From assembly GCF_963576615.1 (NCBI RefSeq), contig NC_088717.1, positions 52,739,026 to 52,803,025 of the forward strand: a DNA stretch of 64,000 nucleotides, read 5' to 3'. A program made the position numbers and the translations under genes. Below the pieces are notes generated by a model, which saw nothing but the letters and a program-made list of their open reading frames with translations, searched no databases and had not been told where the DNA came from. Below, piece by piece: positions 11,801 to 22,959 of the stretch. The stretch's first letter is position 1; each line of letters begins with the position of its first letter. Source of the DNA: Watersipora subatra. Taxonomy: Eukaryota > Bryozoa > Gymnolaemata > Cheilostomatida > Watersiporidae.

Positions 11801-13917
11801 TTTTCCACACTTCAACCATTAGCATTCTGCTAAGAGAAACAGAATTGCACCGCTATGACTTCAAAAGTAGAATGCCATATCCTTTTTAACAAAGCGCCAC
11901 TGTCAATCTGCAACATATAGTTGGCTACTGAAACAATTATTCAACGGTGATTCATGGTTCGCACAACCCTGAATCCGCATTACCCACATAATTAAAACAT
12001 ATGGAAGGGCTTACTATACACTTATGGTAGTAAAGTGTTAATATCATGAGATGTGCTGCTCTATAAAAACCTGCAGATAGATCCAGTAAACACGTGGGAT
12101 TCACAGCGTTTAATTGACAAGTTTAGCTTTAGAGTTATCAGCTCTTACAATGTGAACTTTCACTCATAAAATGATTGCGGTAGCTCTTTGAAGGGTTTTG
12201 AAACATATTTTCAATAGTCATTAATTTTTGTGTATTGCAAAAAATATTTTTACAGTTTTCATCTGCAACATGTATGATTTTCCCCTGCACAACCTTACAG
12301 ATCCGTGCACAGTGGTGTGAATAACAACCAATAAGATTTTATCTCTAACAAGATTGGCTGGCTGCGGACTGGAATATTTCACACACCAGCTAATTGACTT
12401 CATGAACTCCTGTATTTTGACTAGAGAAGTAATGCTATTCACGGCAGATGACAGCATTTAATGTTTTCAAACTTGGGCCCGAGGAGTGTCGAGGAGTTGT
12501 TTTCCACCTGATTGTATGCCCGAGTGAACTTGGCATCCTAGTTTTTCCTTGCTTTTTTATAAATAGCAAGGAAATAATAAAAAACCCTCTATCAGGCTCG
12601 GTGTACACTTTATCAGGCTCAGTGGACACTCTATCAGGCTCGGTGGACACTCTATCAGGCTCGGTGGACACTCTATCAGGCTCGGTGGACACAGTGTATA
12701 CATATCAGACTCGGTGGACACTCTATCAGGCTTGGTGGACACTCTATCAGGCTCGGTGTACATACTCTATCAGGCTCTGTGGACCCTCTATCAGGCTCAG
12801 TGTACCCTCTATCAGGCTCGGTGGACACTCTATCAGGCTCGGTGGACACATGGTATACATATCAGACTCGGTAGACACTCTATCAGGCTCGGTGGACACT
12901 CTATCAGGCTCGGTGTACACACTTTATCAGGCTCTGTGGACCCTCTATCAGGCTCGGTGGACCCTCTATCAAGCTCAGTGTACCCTCTATCAGGCTCGGT
13001 GGACACTCTATCAGGCTCGGTGGACACTCTATCAGGCTCGGTGGACACTCTATCAGGATCGGTGGACACTCTATCAGGCTCTGTGGACCCTCTATCAGGC
13101 TCGCTGTACACTCTATCAGGCTCAGTGGACACTCTATCAGGCTCGGTGGACACTCTATCAGGCTCGGTGGACACTCTATCAGGCTCGGTGGACACAGTGT
13201 ATACATATCAGACTCGGTGGACACTCTATCAGGCTCGGTGGACACTCTATCAGGCTCGGTGTACACACTCTATCAGGCTCGGTGGACACTCTATCAGACT
13301 CGGTGGACACTCTATCAGGCTCGGTGTACACACTCCATCAGGCTCGGTGGACACTCTATCAGGCTCGGTGGACACCAACCATTATGTTTCTTCAGTTCCC
13401 TCTGAAACATTACATTTCTGAAAACAAGTGTAAACAAAAACTGTTTACGATATTTGATTCTTTTTATTAAGCTTTAAAAACTTATAACTTTAGTATAATA
13501 TTCAGTTTGAATGGTGCTTTCAATGTCGATAGGAAGTTGTTAACACGGTCTAAGACTACAGCGATGCTTATTTAGGCAAGATTAGGCATCAAAGTTTTAA
13601 TACATTGCTATTTGCTACCTAAAATATACGTATTCAAAAACAGCATATTTCTGTAGTGCAGTCATAATTTTGTATAAAATATCTTTTGTAGGAGCTAATA
13701 ACTCAAAAATTAAATTTGTTTTGCAAACATTGAGAACCTGATAAATTAAGTCCAGTTTTTATTCAATTAAACGCAGCCAAGCTCACTGAAAACTGCTGTC
13801 ATTGTCTAAAAACATTTTTTCTCTTGAAGATTGAGTGTCCGGAACCGAAGAGCCATCAGAGGCTAGTACCTGCCTTTACTAACGGGAAAGGCTGCCAGCT
13901 GACTTGTCCGTTTTGTG
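2751..13917 (+). CDS. Secreted cysteine-rich protein, six-exon model (partly uncertain)
   Basis: Candidate exons are 2751-2822 (signal peptide), 4377-4424, 6391-6438, 6971-7078, 11403-11557 and 13831-13917 (stop TGA). Each is bounded by a good AG acceptor and GT donor. The first four are 72, 48, 48 and 108 nt, all phase 0, so the frame is kept without adjustment. Two 48-nt exons each encode 16 residues starting PC-x4-C. Later exons repeat a pattern C-x4/5-C-x6/7-C-x12/13-C-x1/2-C-x2-C. No membrane segment follows the signal peptide, so the product should be secreted and disulfide-bonded. The pattern faintly recalls small modules such as VWC or antistasin repeats, but I do not recognise the family. 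One flaw: exon 5 as drawn ends in phase 2 while the last exon reads well only in phase 0. Either an exon is missing or exon 5 ends at 11522. Confidence 0.6.
2880..3300. repeat. Dispersed repeat, plus copy and inverted partial copy
   Basis: At 2880-3120 is a plus-strand copy of a repeat also seen near 22970, 45570 and 51920; shared words include tatcagaaagtat, gtttgaggtgatctg and atgtttcaagatt. At about 3195-3300 the left part occurs reversed (ccgatactttctggtaaaa). The repeat has no coding capacity and sits in intron 1 of the cysteine-rich gene. Confidence 0.6.
3585..3752. repeat. Minisatellite built on gtatgtcgatatgtc
   Basis: About 165 bp of tandem variants of gtatgtc/gatatgtc. The 77-residue frame across it (repeated MSICR, YVVC) is a by-product of the repeat. 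It begins just after ttaaggctggttcacacc, a terminus-like sequence, but I could not find a matching far end. Confidence 0.7.
4377..4424 (+). CDS. Exon 2: PC-x4-C module
   Basis: Acceptor ttgtttattttag, donor gtgagt. It encodes the 16 residues PCQSGNCTKTELEGSL in phase 0. Length, phase and cysteine spacing are the same as in exon 3, so the two look like an internal duplication. Confidence 0.6.
6294..6364. repeat. 12-bp tandem repeat gagataatagtt
   Basis: Six near-identical copies of gagataatagtt lie just upstream of the exon 3 acceptor, at the 3' end of the intron. Confidence 0.7.
6391..6438 (+). CDS. Exon 3: second PC-x4-C module
   Basis: Acceptor tttttttgtgcag, donor gtaagt. It encodes the 16 residues PCFGLDCPGTETEELP in phase 0, paralogous to exon 2. 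Confidence 0.65.
6971..7078 (+). CDS. Exon 4: six-cysteine module
   Basis: The acceptor ends gttatag and the donor is gtacaa. The 36 codons start TCEDVVCPELSRAGC and end NNPYCACEACEK, with cysteine spacing x4, x7, x13, x1, x2. The start TC-x4-C-P resembles the PC-x4-C of exons 2 and 3, suggesting one module type split over exons. Confidence 0.65.
8525..8868. repeat. 30/60-bp minisatellite in intron 4
   Basis: About eleven copies of a 30-bp unit around acatacaaactttgattaa, with alternate copies more alike (60-bp higher order). The unit is a multiple of three, so frames stay open on both strands. These are not taken as genes. Confidence 0.85.
9255..9340 (-). repeat. tRNA-derived SINE head
   Basis: On the minus strand the sequence contains tggtctcgtggtta, close to a tRNA A box, and about 45 bases later gagttcaaatcc, a near-perfect B box. 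The flanks do not pair into an acceptor stem, so this is the pol III promoter region of a SINE or a tRNA pseudogene, not a functional tRNA. Confidence 0.55.
9415..10715. repeat. Composite dispersed repeat with internal duplication
   Basis: The segments 9415-9560 and 9790-9930 are diverged copies of each other (ctctatgaa, tagagctaat, tcgaaatt in the same order). The block ends near 10680-10710 with acccgagcaacgccggacat followed by ccacctagt, a motif that looks like the terminus of an interspersed repeat. The limits are approximate. Confidence 0.4.
10985..11050 (-). repeat. Degenerate tRNA-like SINE remnant
   Basis: The minus strand has a tRNA-like A-box region (ggatgatcagtttggg) and, about 45 bases on, cgtgagttcta, matching the B-box start of the better copy near 9290. 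It is degraded. Confidence 0.35.
11403..11557 (+). CDS. Exon 5: six-cysteine module plus linker
   Basis: Acceptor ctactgtttttag. It reads ECTGNDNCIQAGPNC, then a C-x2-C-x2-C cluster (DCPPCLTCGD), then a linker containing APTEAPAQ. Cysteine spacing is x5, x6, x12, x2, x2. The donor AAAG/gtaggc at 11558 is strong but leaves phase 2. A weaker donor, gtaaat at 11523, would leave phase 0 and fit the last exon. Confidence 0.55.
12585..13376. repeat. 21-bp minisatellite tctatcaggctcggtggacac
   Basis: About 790 bp of tandem copies of a 21-bp unit, with occasional 22-24-bp variants and an insert gtgtatacatatcagac at three sites (near 12695, 12850 and 13200), so there is a higher-order period. Because 21 is a multiple of three, long frames open on both strands (STEPDRV heptads on the minus strand, up to 340 codons on the plus). 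Lack of other coding signs makes these by-products. It lies in the last intron of the cysteine-rich gene. Confidence 0.9.
13831..13917 (+). CDS. Last exon: C-terminal cysteine cluster and stop
   Basis: The acceptor lies behind a strong pyrimidine tract (ttttttctcttgaag). In phase 0 it reads IECPEPKSHQRLVPAF, then GKGCQLTCPFCVRR and TGA. The closing C-x3-C-x2-C cluster matches those of exons 4 and 5. The phase-2 reading gives a short peptide without cysteines, so phase 0 is preferred. Confidence 0.5.
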
Positions 13918-15575
13918 TGAGGAGATGACTAACAACATAATTATAAACTGACTCTAATAGACCAATATGATGAGCTATATAAGTATTTTGTTGAGTTTCA
14001 TTTAAGTGTAAAAATGAAAAAGCAGCTGAAAAGCACAAAATATACTGCAGTTTAATCTTGACAATTAATGTGAGTCTTTAATACATTTTATTATTAGAAA
14101 TTTTTATGAAAACTGAAATGAATTAACAATTTTACAAATTTTTAAATTTTTACAAATGAATTTTTATCAGTATGAGATATTATATTGTTAGGTAAAATTA
14201 AGCAAACAATTAATTAAAAAATATACAAAAAACTAAAGATTGCAAATAATCTTTATAGTGGAGTATAACATACAGAAAAAACTTGATAATCTCAAAACCA
14301 TTGTTTCGGAAAATCATTTTTTACAGTACAATGACGGCAAGCAATAAGTTTAGTATTTTGAGAGGTTAATTCTGAAGGCAAGAAATTAATGTGCAGGCAG
14401 CTACATGTATATGTAAGACCAAAGGTATTACAGTAGCAAAGTGCAGATGTAAATAAGTTTGTTTTATTAAAGACGTTCATTCTTGTTAACAATTCTGGTG
14501 CTCTCAGATGTCCTGCCTGATTGGAACGATAAAAGTGGGAACAATCATATACATGTATTAACACCTAAACTTGATGACGTCAAACTCACTACATGAATAG
14601 AAATGTCTCAGTCAGCATGTTGAATTTTATCAAAAGATAAAACAAAGCTACTACTGTAGTAATCAAATGAAAGCGCTCTGTTAAATGTTAGTACTTATGA
14701 GTCTATGAGTCTATGAGTTTATAAGTCTATGACTTTTAAACTAGGACCTTGTCAATAGGAGTACTAAGGCAATAATAACTGTTATGACAGATTTTTGAAG
14801 CAAAATGAAAAGGCTGGGTGAGTAGCAATGGCCTTCTAACTGTAGTTTTACTACCATGTTTGTATATGTATAAAACTATAAAACTTTTAAATAAGACTTT
14901 ACAATTTACGTATGACATCAGCATAGAATAGTTTAAGTTTTGTCAAAAAAACCAGCAAAAATCTTGAAGGTTTAATGAGATATAAATGTGGTATTTTGAC
15001 CTTATTTTTAATATTTTAAAACTTAGTGTAACCTGTGAGTCATCATAGTGAGATATTGTTACAATCAATATTTGTTAGCAAGCTGCACTTATTTTCAAAA
15101 CAGCATATTTATTGCTTTTCATGACAAGCCTAATTAAAGTTGTCTTCTCTATAGTGGCACATTTGATACAAAAGTAAATAACTCCAATCACATGTGCAAA
15201 AAGAGACCCATGTGCTATTTATTAATAGTTATAGCCAAACATTTTACAAAACTTTCCTTCAGATTAGCAAACCTTTAAACTGTATACCAAGAATGAACCA
15301 TAGCAGAGAGTCACTTTAAATTATACAGTCTAAAAAACAGCTGAACAAATTCTATAAAGGAAAAATTGCCCTAAAGTAATGTTCTTGACAAGATTTTATC
15401 AAAACAAGTTGCAGCTGCTTAGCTATCTCCAACTTGATTTCAGGTAGAAAATCAGCTGACTTTTTGGTATCATTATTAGTCAGCTCGTGAGCATTTCTGC
15501 TGCAAAGGTCTTGACCCTGAGCTGCAGCAATTCTATAATTCCCACCTAAACAGATTTGTTGTACATGATTTGCTA
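13918..15575. other. 3' flank of the cysteine-rich gene, no other gene seen
   Basis: AT-rich, only short frames. A tenfold-spaced tagtctatga repeat of about 40 bp sits at 14695-14735. No AATAAA close to the stop was identified. Confidence 0.4.
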
Positions 15576-15577
15576 TA

Positions 15578-16966
15578 TACCATAAAACCTCTAACTGAAT
15601 GCCATCGGACTTTGTTTTCCAGCCCTTCTTCTATTTGATTGTCAATTGGAAGTGGCATTCAAATAAAGGCTGGCTTTGTATTTTTCAAATTGCTCGTCTG
15701 AACTTTAGGAAGATAAATTTAGCCTTTTTATGGGCAAAGCGAATTTCATTTATATTTTGCCTTTTCCTTTCTGTGGAGCAATATTAAGTTTTTTTGATGC
15801 AATAAATCTGATAACTTACCTCCAATTTGTCAAACATCTCTTAATAAATATGCATTGAGAAACCAAAAAATATCTTTACCGGTTGATATTTATTGCTTGC
15901 AATTAACCTGCAATGACATTATAGCCTGTTTCTTGCTGTTGATGCTTTCAATTTTTATTTCATTCTAAATTTGAAACATATTTTTGTTTTACATTTATAT
16001 TTACTAATGTTGTATGAGTGATCTTTGCATTCATTGATATGTTTGCTACAGTTTGCTGCCAAAACTAATTTTGTGCGCAATAGAAGAGGAGTTACCAGCG
16101 ATGATCAATTGTAAGATCAAATAATTTTACGCGATGCCAAATTGTAAAATCATTTATGCTATCAAGTAGTATGCTATAAATCTGCAAATTTATAAGTTAT
16201 ACAATTATAATCTATCAAATGCTACAAATATAAATTTGAGAACAAGTGACATAAATGAACCATACTTATATTACATTCAGAAACAAAGGTTAACATTTTT
16301 AAAACAACAATATTTGCATCATTTGCTAGGATAGCTGCATTCTGATTGCCGCTTTCGATGGAGCCAACATCTTCTGGTTGTCTACTACCTTCCACAATGT
16401 CTCCTGACCTCAACTGTTCTTATGTACTGCTGTACTAGTTGATACAAGCATTCAAACAGTTTTTGGCAGAGCAAAACTTTTACGCAATGCATTTGTTCTA
16501 AATGCAACGCGTAAAAGTTTTGCTCGCCAAACGCAGCCTTTCGCGTAATACTAGTCATTCATTTACCATTGTAAATGTAAACCGTTTTATGTATACACGT
16601 ATTTTAAAGTCTCAAGACCACGTTAAACAAGGAACTACTATTTACCTGAAACAATTATTAATTAATTTTTTATTGTTGCTTTAAAAGTTTTAACAAAAAA
16701 AGCGGAAAACTTTGGAGTTGGACAAAGAGAGGATTAACTGTTATTGATGTAAACTATTCATTGGTAACTCGATTTTGCAAACAAATTTTTACTGATCACT
16801 TGATATTATGGGTTCATAAAGAGCCAAGATTTTCAAAGTGGCAGTTCAATGGAGATGGCATTCAAATAGAGAGTGGACCTCTATTTTTAAACCCTTCTTT
16901 CATAGCAACGGTCAAATAGAGGTGGCGGTCAAATAGAGAAGGCATTCAATTAGAGGTTTTGCAGTA
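15578..16966. mobile_element. TIR transposon remnant, TA target site (Tc1/mariner-like)
   Basis: The left end, ccataaaacctctaactgaa at 15580, and the reverse complement of the right end, ctgcaaaacctctaattgaa ending at 16964, are clear inverted repeats (20 of 24 bases) directly flanked by TA. Inside both ends are further copies of a ggcattcaaatagag motif. No transposase frame is visible; the only open stretch (16222-16413, minus) shows no known motif. TA duplication suggests the Tc1/mariner group. The element is about 1385 bp. Confidence 0.6.
16469..16525. repeat. 17-bp perfect inverted repeat, 23-nt loop
   Basis: gagcaaaacttttacgc (16469-16485) faces its exact reverse complement at 16509-16525. 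With one bulged base the stem extends by tggc/gcca. It is inside the TIR element. Confidence 0.75.
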
Positions 16967-17715
16967 TGCCATCTTTTCCCACTGTCTCATCTTTCCTACT
17001 TGTCCGGCTTTCGCCTATTTTGCCGCTTTCACCGTCTTCGCGAGTGTTCCAGCGGCACTTCCTTTTGGTTTAGCTCAGTTTCAAATGACCTATAGACTTA
17101 GATCTTCAATACCTCGAGTCAGTTCTTTGAAATGTCGGTTATGTCTTATCGCCTTTATATATTCTCATTGGTTCATTGTTAGCAGTAGCAGCAGCAGCCA
17201 TAGCATTAGTTGTTATGCTAGGCTATAAGTTTATACTTTTTTGGTTTGAAAGATTTTGATAACGATCAGAGTTGTTGTCAGTAGCGATAGGCTGATCTAT
17301 TGTGGGTATGACTGCTTTGTAATTCAAAAATTAAAAATTCTAAATTTCTTCGAGAAGTCGCAGCTCAAAAAGTTTAGTAAAATTAGCCTGTATGCTCACA
17401 GGGAAGCTTGCCAAACTGAGGTAGTGCTCACAAACAAAGGTCAAATACTGTGTCAAATAAATGAAATTTATTATAGGTTATGTTGACCTAACTGCTGTCC
17501 ATTGTAGACACACAGCCTGCGTTTCAGCACTATTACAACTGCTGATGTTGCAATGCAGTAACTGCTAGTAAACTGAATTGCAAATCTAAAAATAGTGTTG
17601 CTTACTGGTAAAATGTGCCATGTCAAGTTTTTAGTGAAGTATTTAGGAATTATCACTTCACGATAATCAAATCACTCAAGCAAAGCTAATATCTACGTCT
17701 TCTGACTAGTGATTG

Positions 17716-18168
17716 TTAAGCCTGGTTTACGACGTCGTGTGTAGGCCAACTGTGATGTGGAAACGTCAACGCACGACGATCGCGTGACGTGCGTACGCTG
17801 ATCACAAGGATCCAACAAAATGGATCCTTACGACGGGTGTGCACGATGATGTATCCCACAATACACTGCTCGAACTTTTCAACCTATCCCACAATTCAAA
17901 CAAAGAGCTGTTTTCCGAAGAAATCGGTCTCCCGTACGAAAGGGTAAGTCTGGTTTTCATATGACAGCGCAAGGTCGCAACGGAGAGCTGTTTTCCGAAG
18001 AAAATCTGTCTCCGGTACGAAAAAGTAAGGAAATTACCCACCCTGTCCAATGCAAGCATGGCTACTATGCGCGCTGTGGAAACACTGCATCGCAGCCCAA
18101 GGAATGTATTGCGCATGATCACTGGCTGCGCATGATCATTGCGCTATCATATGGAAACCAGGCTTTAA
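17716..18168. mobile_element. MITE cluster with TTAA-flanked inverted ends
   Basis: Outer ends: TTAA-GCCTGGTTT at 17716 and, inverted, AAACCAGGC-t-TTAA ending at 18168. A nested pair is better preserved: ctggttttcatatgacagcg (from 17950) against the reverse complement of 18139-18161, two mismatches in 23. A third related terminus therefore lies inside. Between them a 77-bp unit with gagctgttttccgaagaa is duplicated (17907 and 17984). TTAA suggests a piggyBac-type element, but the extra base on the right weakens that. No coding capacity. Confidence 0.55.
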
Positions 18169-18977
18169 CAACTTGTCGGTATAGGGATGTCCTTGGGCTG
18201 CTGACTCTGATGTGACAGTAAGGTACAGATTGAGATTAACAAGTTTTAATGGTCCTTGCTTAACAGATCCTACTTTCTAGATTAATGATTTGTTCTTAAT
18301 CCGCCGGTAGCGGTTTATTGTTGAGCGTTTGTTAGCTTTGAACTCAGCGCTAGATGTCTTTTACACTTGTTGTGTGCAGATGTAAGCCAGTTAATCTGGG
18401 GTAGTGCGAGGCACAAGTTTCACTGTAACATAACTCCCGGTTATAATAAAGCAATGTAGATTTTAACTGATGTTATGATGGTGCAGTGAATTATGTTCTA
18501 TTTATTGGCTGATGGTTAGTGCCATAGTAAACCTTGTGTTAACTATACTGTGAAACTACAATACCAAAAAAGAAACAAGTATGCAATAGTGCAGAGCCTA
18601 AAATAAAACTAATTAGTAAAATAATGCATTGTTTTATAATATCAAAACGGTAACAGCTTTAGTTTATAAGAAGAATTGGCAAAATAAAGTATAGTTTGAG
18701 TTGTTTAAAAATTACATCCTTCATATTTTTAGGAGCGTGTTCACAATAATATTTTTGTCTATATTAGGCGGAGTAAAATTTGTAAAATGTAAATAATCAG
18801 ATCAGCATTGTAAAAAGTATGCTAACCTCTTTGTAAGAAAGCTTAGATGAGGGTATTGTCTAGCCTTTTGAGCTGTTACAAAACTAAATAAAGATCAGAC
18901 CCTAGCTAGGAACATCTAAGTGTTCAAGCTACCAACCCGCAATATGCCTGGCAGACGGGCAGAATCGCTGGTCATAG

Positions 18978-20062
18978 AAGACACCTACCCTACCTTTCCT
19001 ACACTACTTTTCATACGCTACTTTTCCTACACTACTTTTCCTACACTACTTTTCCTACACTACTTTTCCTACACTCCTTTTCCTACACTATTTTTGCAAC
19101 ACTACTCTTCCTACACTACTTTTCCTACACTATTTTTCCTACACTACTTTTCTCACACTACTCTTGCTACACTACTTTTCCTACACTACTTTTCCTACAT
19201 TACTTTTCCTACACTACTTTTCCTACACTACTTTTCCTGCACTACTATTCCTACACTACTTTTCTTACACTACTTTTCCTACACTACTTTTCTTACACTG
19301 ACTTTTCCTACACTACTCTACCTACACTACTTTTCCTACATTGCTTTTCCTACACTACTTTTCCTACACTACTCTGCCTACACTACTTTTCCAATACTAC
19401 CTTTCCTACACCACCTTTCCCACACTACTTTTCCTACACTACTTTTCCTACACTGACTTTTCCTACACTACTTTTCTTACACTGACTTTTCCTACACTAC
19501 TCTGCCTACACTACTTTTCCTACACTACCTTTCCTACACTACTTTTCCTACACTACTTTTCCTACACTACTTTTCCTACACTACTTTTCCTACACTACTT
19601 TTCCTACACTACCTTTCCTACACTACTTTTCCTACACTACTTTTCTTACATTGACTTTTCCCACACTACTCTACCTACACTACTTTTCCTACATTGCTTT
19701 TCCTACACTGACTTTTCCTACACTACTCTGCCTACACTACTTTTCCTGCACTACTTTTCCTACACTCCTTTTCCTACACTACTTTTCTTACATTGACTTT
19801 TCCTACACTACTCTGCCTACACTACTTTTCCTGCACTACATTTCCTACACTACTTTTCCTACACTCCTTTTCCTACACTACTTTTCTTACATTGACTTTT
19901 CCTACACTACTCTGCCTACACTACTTTTCCTACACTACCTTTCCTACACTACTTTTCCTACACTACTTTTCCTACACTGACTTTGCCTACACTACTTTTC
20001 CTACACTGACTTTTCCTATGCTACCTTTCCTACACTGCCTTTCCTACACTACTTTTCCTACA
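18978..20062. repeat. 14-bp minisatellite cactacttttccta
   Basis: About 75 copies of a 14-bp unit over 1.1 kb, with point variants and occasional 11-bp units. One strand is extremely pyrimidine-rich. Long frames encoding FPTLLFLHY-like repeats arise because three copies make 42 bp; they are not genes. Confidence 0.9.
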
Positions 20063-20245
20063 CTTCCTTTCCTACCCCCTTTCCCGCCTTGCCCGCATTT
20101 CTCGCTTTTCTCGCCGTTCTCGACTTTCTTGGATTTTTCACCTTTTTTGCCTTTTTCACTTTTTTCGCCTTTTTCACCTTTTCACCTTTTTCATCTTTTT
20201 CACCTTTCCCAATCCCTCTCACCTCTCTCTCTCTCTCACTTTAAA
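20063..20245. repeat. Polypyrimidine tract after the minisatellite
   Basis: Almost pure C/T on the plus strand (ttttcacctttttcgcc units, then ctctctctctctc), apparently a diverged continuation of the minisatellite. Long homopyrimidine-homopurine DNA can form triplexes. Confidence 0.7.
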
Positions 20246-20289
20246 TGTGTTCTATTTTTCCCTCAATTTGTCCTAAAATAATTCCTATA

Positions 20290-21030
20290 TTTTATTGCAT
20301 TGTTAAAATTAGGAGTTGATCCGATTTAGGTTACTCTCACCATTCTTTGATTAAGCTTTTCTCTATGTGGAATGCTTGCCATCATTTTGTTTCAATTGGG
20401 ATTTACTAAGTTTTAACTTACAATTAACTCAGTTTAGTTGATATGAATATGACTTTCAAAACCCAATGTTTATTTAATTTTATTTGGTGGTAAGACAGAG
20501 TGGGTATTTAAGTTAAATTCTAATTTACCCCTGCTGATACCGCCTGTTGAACAATTTATTTTTATATTGTCAACATGCAAATAATATTAACTGTACATTG
20601 TACAGATCTGTATTAGATTTCAGACGTACAAGGTAATGTCCCATTACTTAATAACTTTCTGCTTACCTGAACTTTACTTGCCATTGATTATGTGTATGTT
20701 TTTAAAACCACACAAGCATTTAAAATCATTTGCTATAACTGCAGTTCTAACAAATTTAACTGTATTTCAGGCCTAATGCTAAAATTTCATCAGGTCACAA
20801 AAACCTATTATTAGAGATTATACTAGCATTTTCCAAAACAATGTTTATTTTTTGTTCATCTCATCTGAACTAAGCAAAACCAATTGATAACTACATATAG
20901 CTTGCAATGAGCTGAATCACATTATAATAGCTGAATATTTATATTGTATAATTACCTTGAAAATACAACAGTAGTCAAAAACCAAAGTGAGAATTCAATC
21001 AGTTCGGTTGACCTTTAATCTTTTAACTTT
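20290..21030. other. No gene seen
   Basis: AT-rich spacer with chance frames only. Confidence 0.4.
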
Positions 21031-21039
21031 CAAAAATTT

Positions 21040-22900
21040 ATAAATAAAAATAACAGACTAGCTGTTACAAAACAAGTCTGAACTTTTTAAATCAACCTTC
21101 ATTGAAGTTACTGCTGCAGATATTGAAACTTGAGAATTTTTTCATCAATCTCGCTTAGTTGAGTTTGTTATAAAAAAACTATAATAAGTTAGTTAGTTTG
21201 TAGATATGGTTTGATGAGCCTTGTAGAATGCATGAAAAATACATTTCCAATAAGCTCACCTAATGCAAGCCCTTTGTTGCTGACCTCCGAACCCTCTATA
21301 ACGCTTTAGGCATGCTCTTCATTTTAAATAGAAAACTAGATTTACAAAACAATTATTAGTCAAACTAAAGAGTTTGATGAAGTAAATAAGCTTGAAATAT
21401 TTTTAAGCATTTAAAATGGTGAATACAAAATAACTGACTGATACTTACACAACAAGAGCAATTGGGAATGTCTTTAATTAACCTCTGTTTAGATCACCAC
21501 TATATATAATACATCAGGACTCTACCTCTTACCAGAGTTTACTTAAGCCTGTCATAAACTAACTATAATGGTTTGTGCTATTTAGAGATCATTGAAGAAA
21601 TAAATAATTGTTGATAGATAGATGCGTGTTTAATACGAGCTCTTTTAAGCTGTCCTAAGAACCTTGTATGCGTGTCTGTAAACTCCATCACTATGATCAT
21701 AGCAACTATTACTACAACTCCACCTCTGCTCTTACTTTCTTCACCAACACCCAAATTGAGATTACCACCCTAAAAGTTGAAATGAGAGAAAGAATTAACT
21801 GTGAAAAATCTTTTGCACTAGTTAGTTTTAACAAAGGGAGCTTTGAAAATTTTAAACTGCTTGTGAACATAAACACTACCTTTGAGTGATCGACAGACTA
21901 ACAATTATGTTGCAAGATGATTATTTTGGTCCTAACTTGTTGAAAATTTCCTTTTGTATTGCAAAAAATCAAAAAGTATTTATCAAGATAAGACAAGATT
22001 CAACTTAATTTTTATATTAGAGGTTCTAAAACCTCTGTTAAGCCTATATTAGATAATAATCAAATACCTTCACCACAGTTTTTTTACTTAAATTTAATAT
22101 TTTTACTGAAAACTTGTTTCCTACGAGCATGCAGCCTTTTACCAACTTAGTACTTTTAAACTGCAACAGAGAGATTGTATAATTGTTTCTTATATAAACA
22201 CATAATCTACGTATTGTAATGCATGCGATGCAGTGAATAGCTGCTTATCTCACCAATTTATAATAGAGTTTGCTTGTGAAAATAAAAATTGGATTTTAGT
22301 AAACTTTTATGTACCCGAGCAGAAAATTGAAAGTATATGAGTGCTCTTCAGATGTTTTTAGCAATAATTATGAGTGATAAACCTGACACACAGACAGACT
22401 TAGAACTGAATGTAGCTTGAACCAGTGTTTAGCCAACAAAACATAAAACCGTTAAACTTTAAACAATTATATGCAATGGCCATTATTGCAGCTTAATTGC
22501 TTAAGTTTATTTATTATATCAATTTGTAGACTAGCTGCTTGCGGGTACACCTGAACATAGTTTAGTCTGACTTCAAAATTGAGTTGTTATGAAAGCAGCT
22601 CAACAAAAAGATTTTTTTAGTTCTCATAGCTGTTGGGCCACAAGCAGCACTGCATTCACTCCAGTTGCTTCATTGTGGACATTTGCATTACTGTGGTGTT
22701 GTTGTGATCATTGTTGCTGCTGTAGCAGCACTTGTGATTTTTAGACAAAAAGCTACCATAAATGTTAGTCTGGAGCCTCTTTGATCATTAGTTGAGCAAT
22801 GGTGTACACTTCCATCACAAAGTATTATATTATTATATATTATATTATAGGTATGTTTCAGTAATGGTTTTTGTACTTCAACCATTTACTGAATGGCTTG
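21040..22900 (-). pseudogene. Decayed TSP1-family copy (exons 5 and 7 recognisable)
   Basis: The sequence matches the intact gene at 37138-41297 in order and strand. At 22542-22890 the minus strand gives C-x3-V-x2-HC, then SRLTFMVAFC, a threonine/alanine hinge (ITSAATAATMITTT), then a TSP1 core reading SNWSECSAACGPTA. It carries stops at 22688-22690 (TAA) and 22670-22672 (TGA). At about 21265-21335 a last-exon remnant reads RACLKRYRGFGGQQQRACIR and stop, resembling the basic tail of the intact gene, but the polyglycine part is missing. The 3' flank (about 21040-21230) also aligns with 36950-37130. Exons 1-4 and 6 were not recognised. Confidence 0.65.
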
Positions 22901-22959
22901 TTAAAGGTGTGATTGTGTCAAATTTGAGTTGATTTCAAAAGGAAGCATTTTTTGTCTAC

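Noticed and set aside
12435..13470. Long plus- and minus-strand frames of up to 340 codons
   Set aside because: They are translations of the 21-bp minisatellite, open in most frames because 21 is a multiple of three. No independent coding sign.
16222..16413. Transposase remnant in the 1.4-kb TIR element
   Set aside because: 63 codons with no recognisable DDE or helix-turn-helix motif; too short to support.
18920..20281. Plus-strand frames rich in FPTLLFLHYFSYT repeats (up to 178 codons)
   Set aside because: Translation of the 14-bp pyrimidine-rich minisatellite in three rotating frames. There is no unique sequence.
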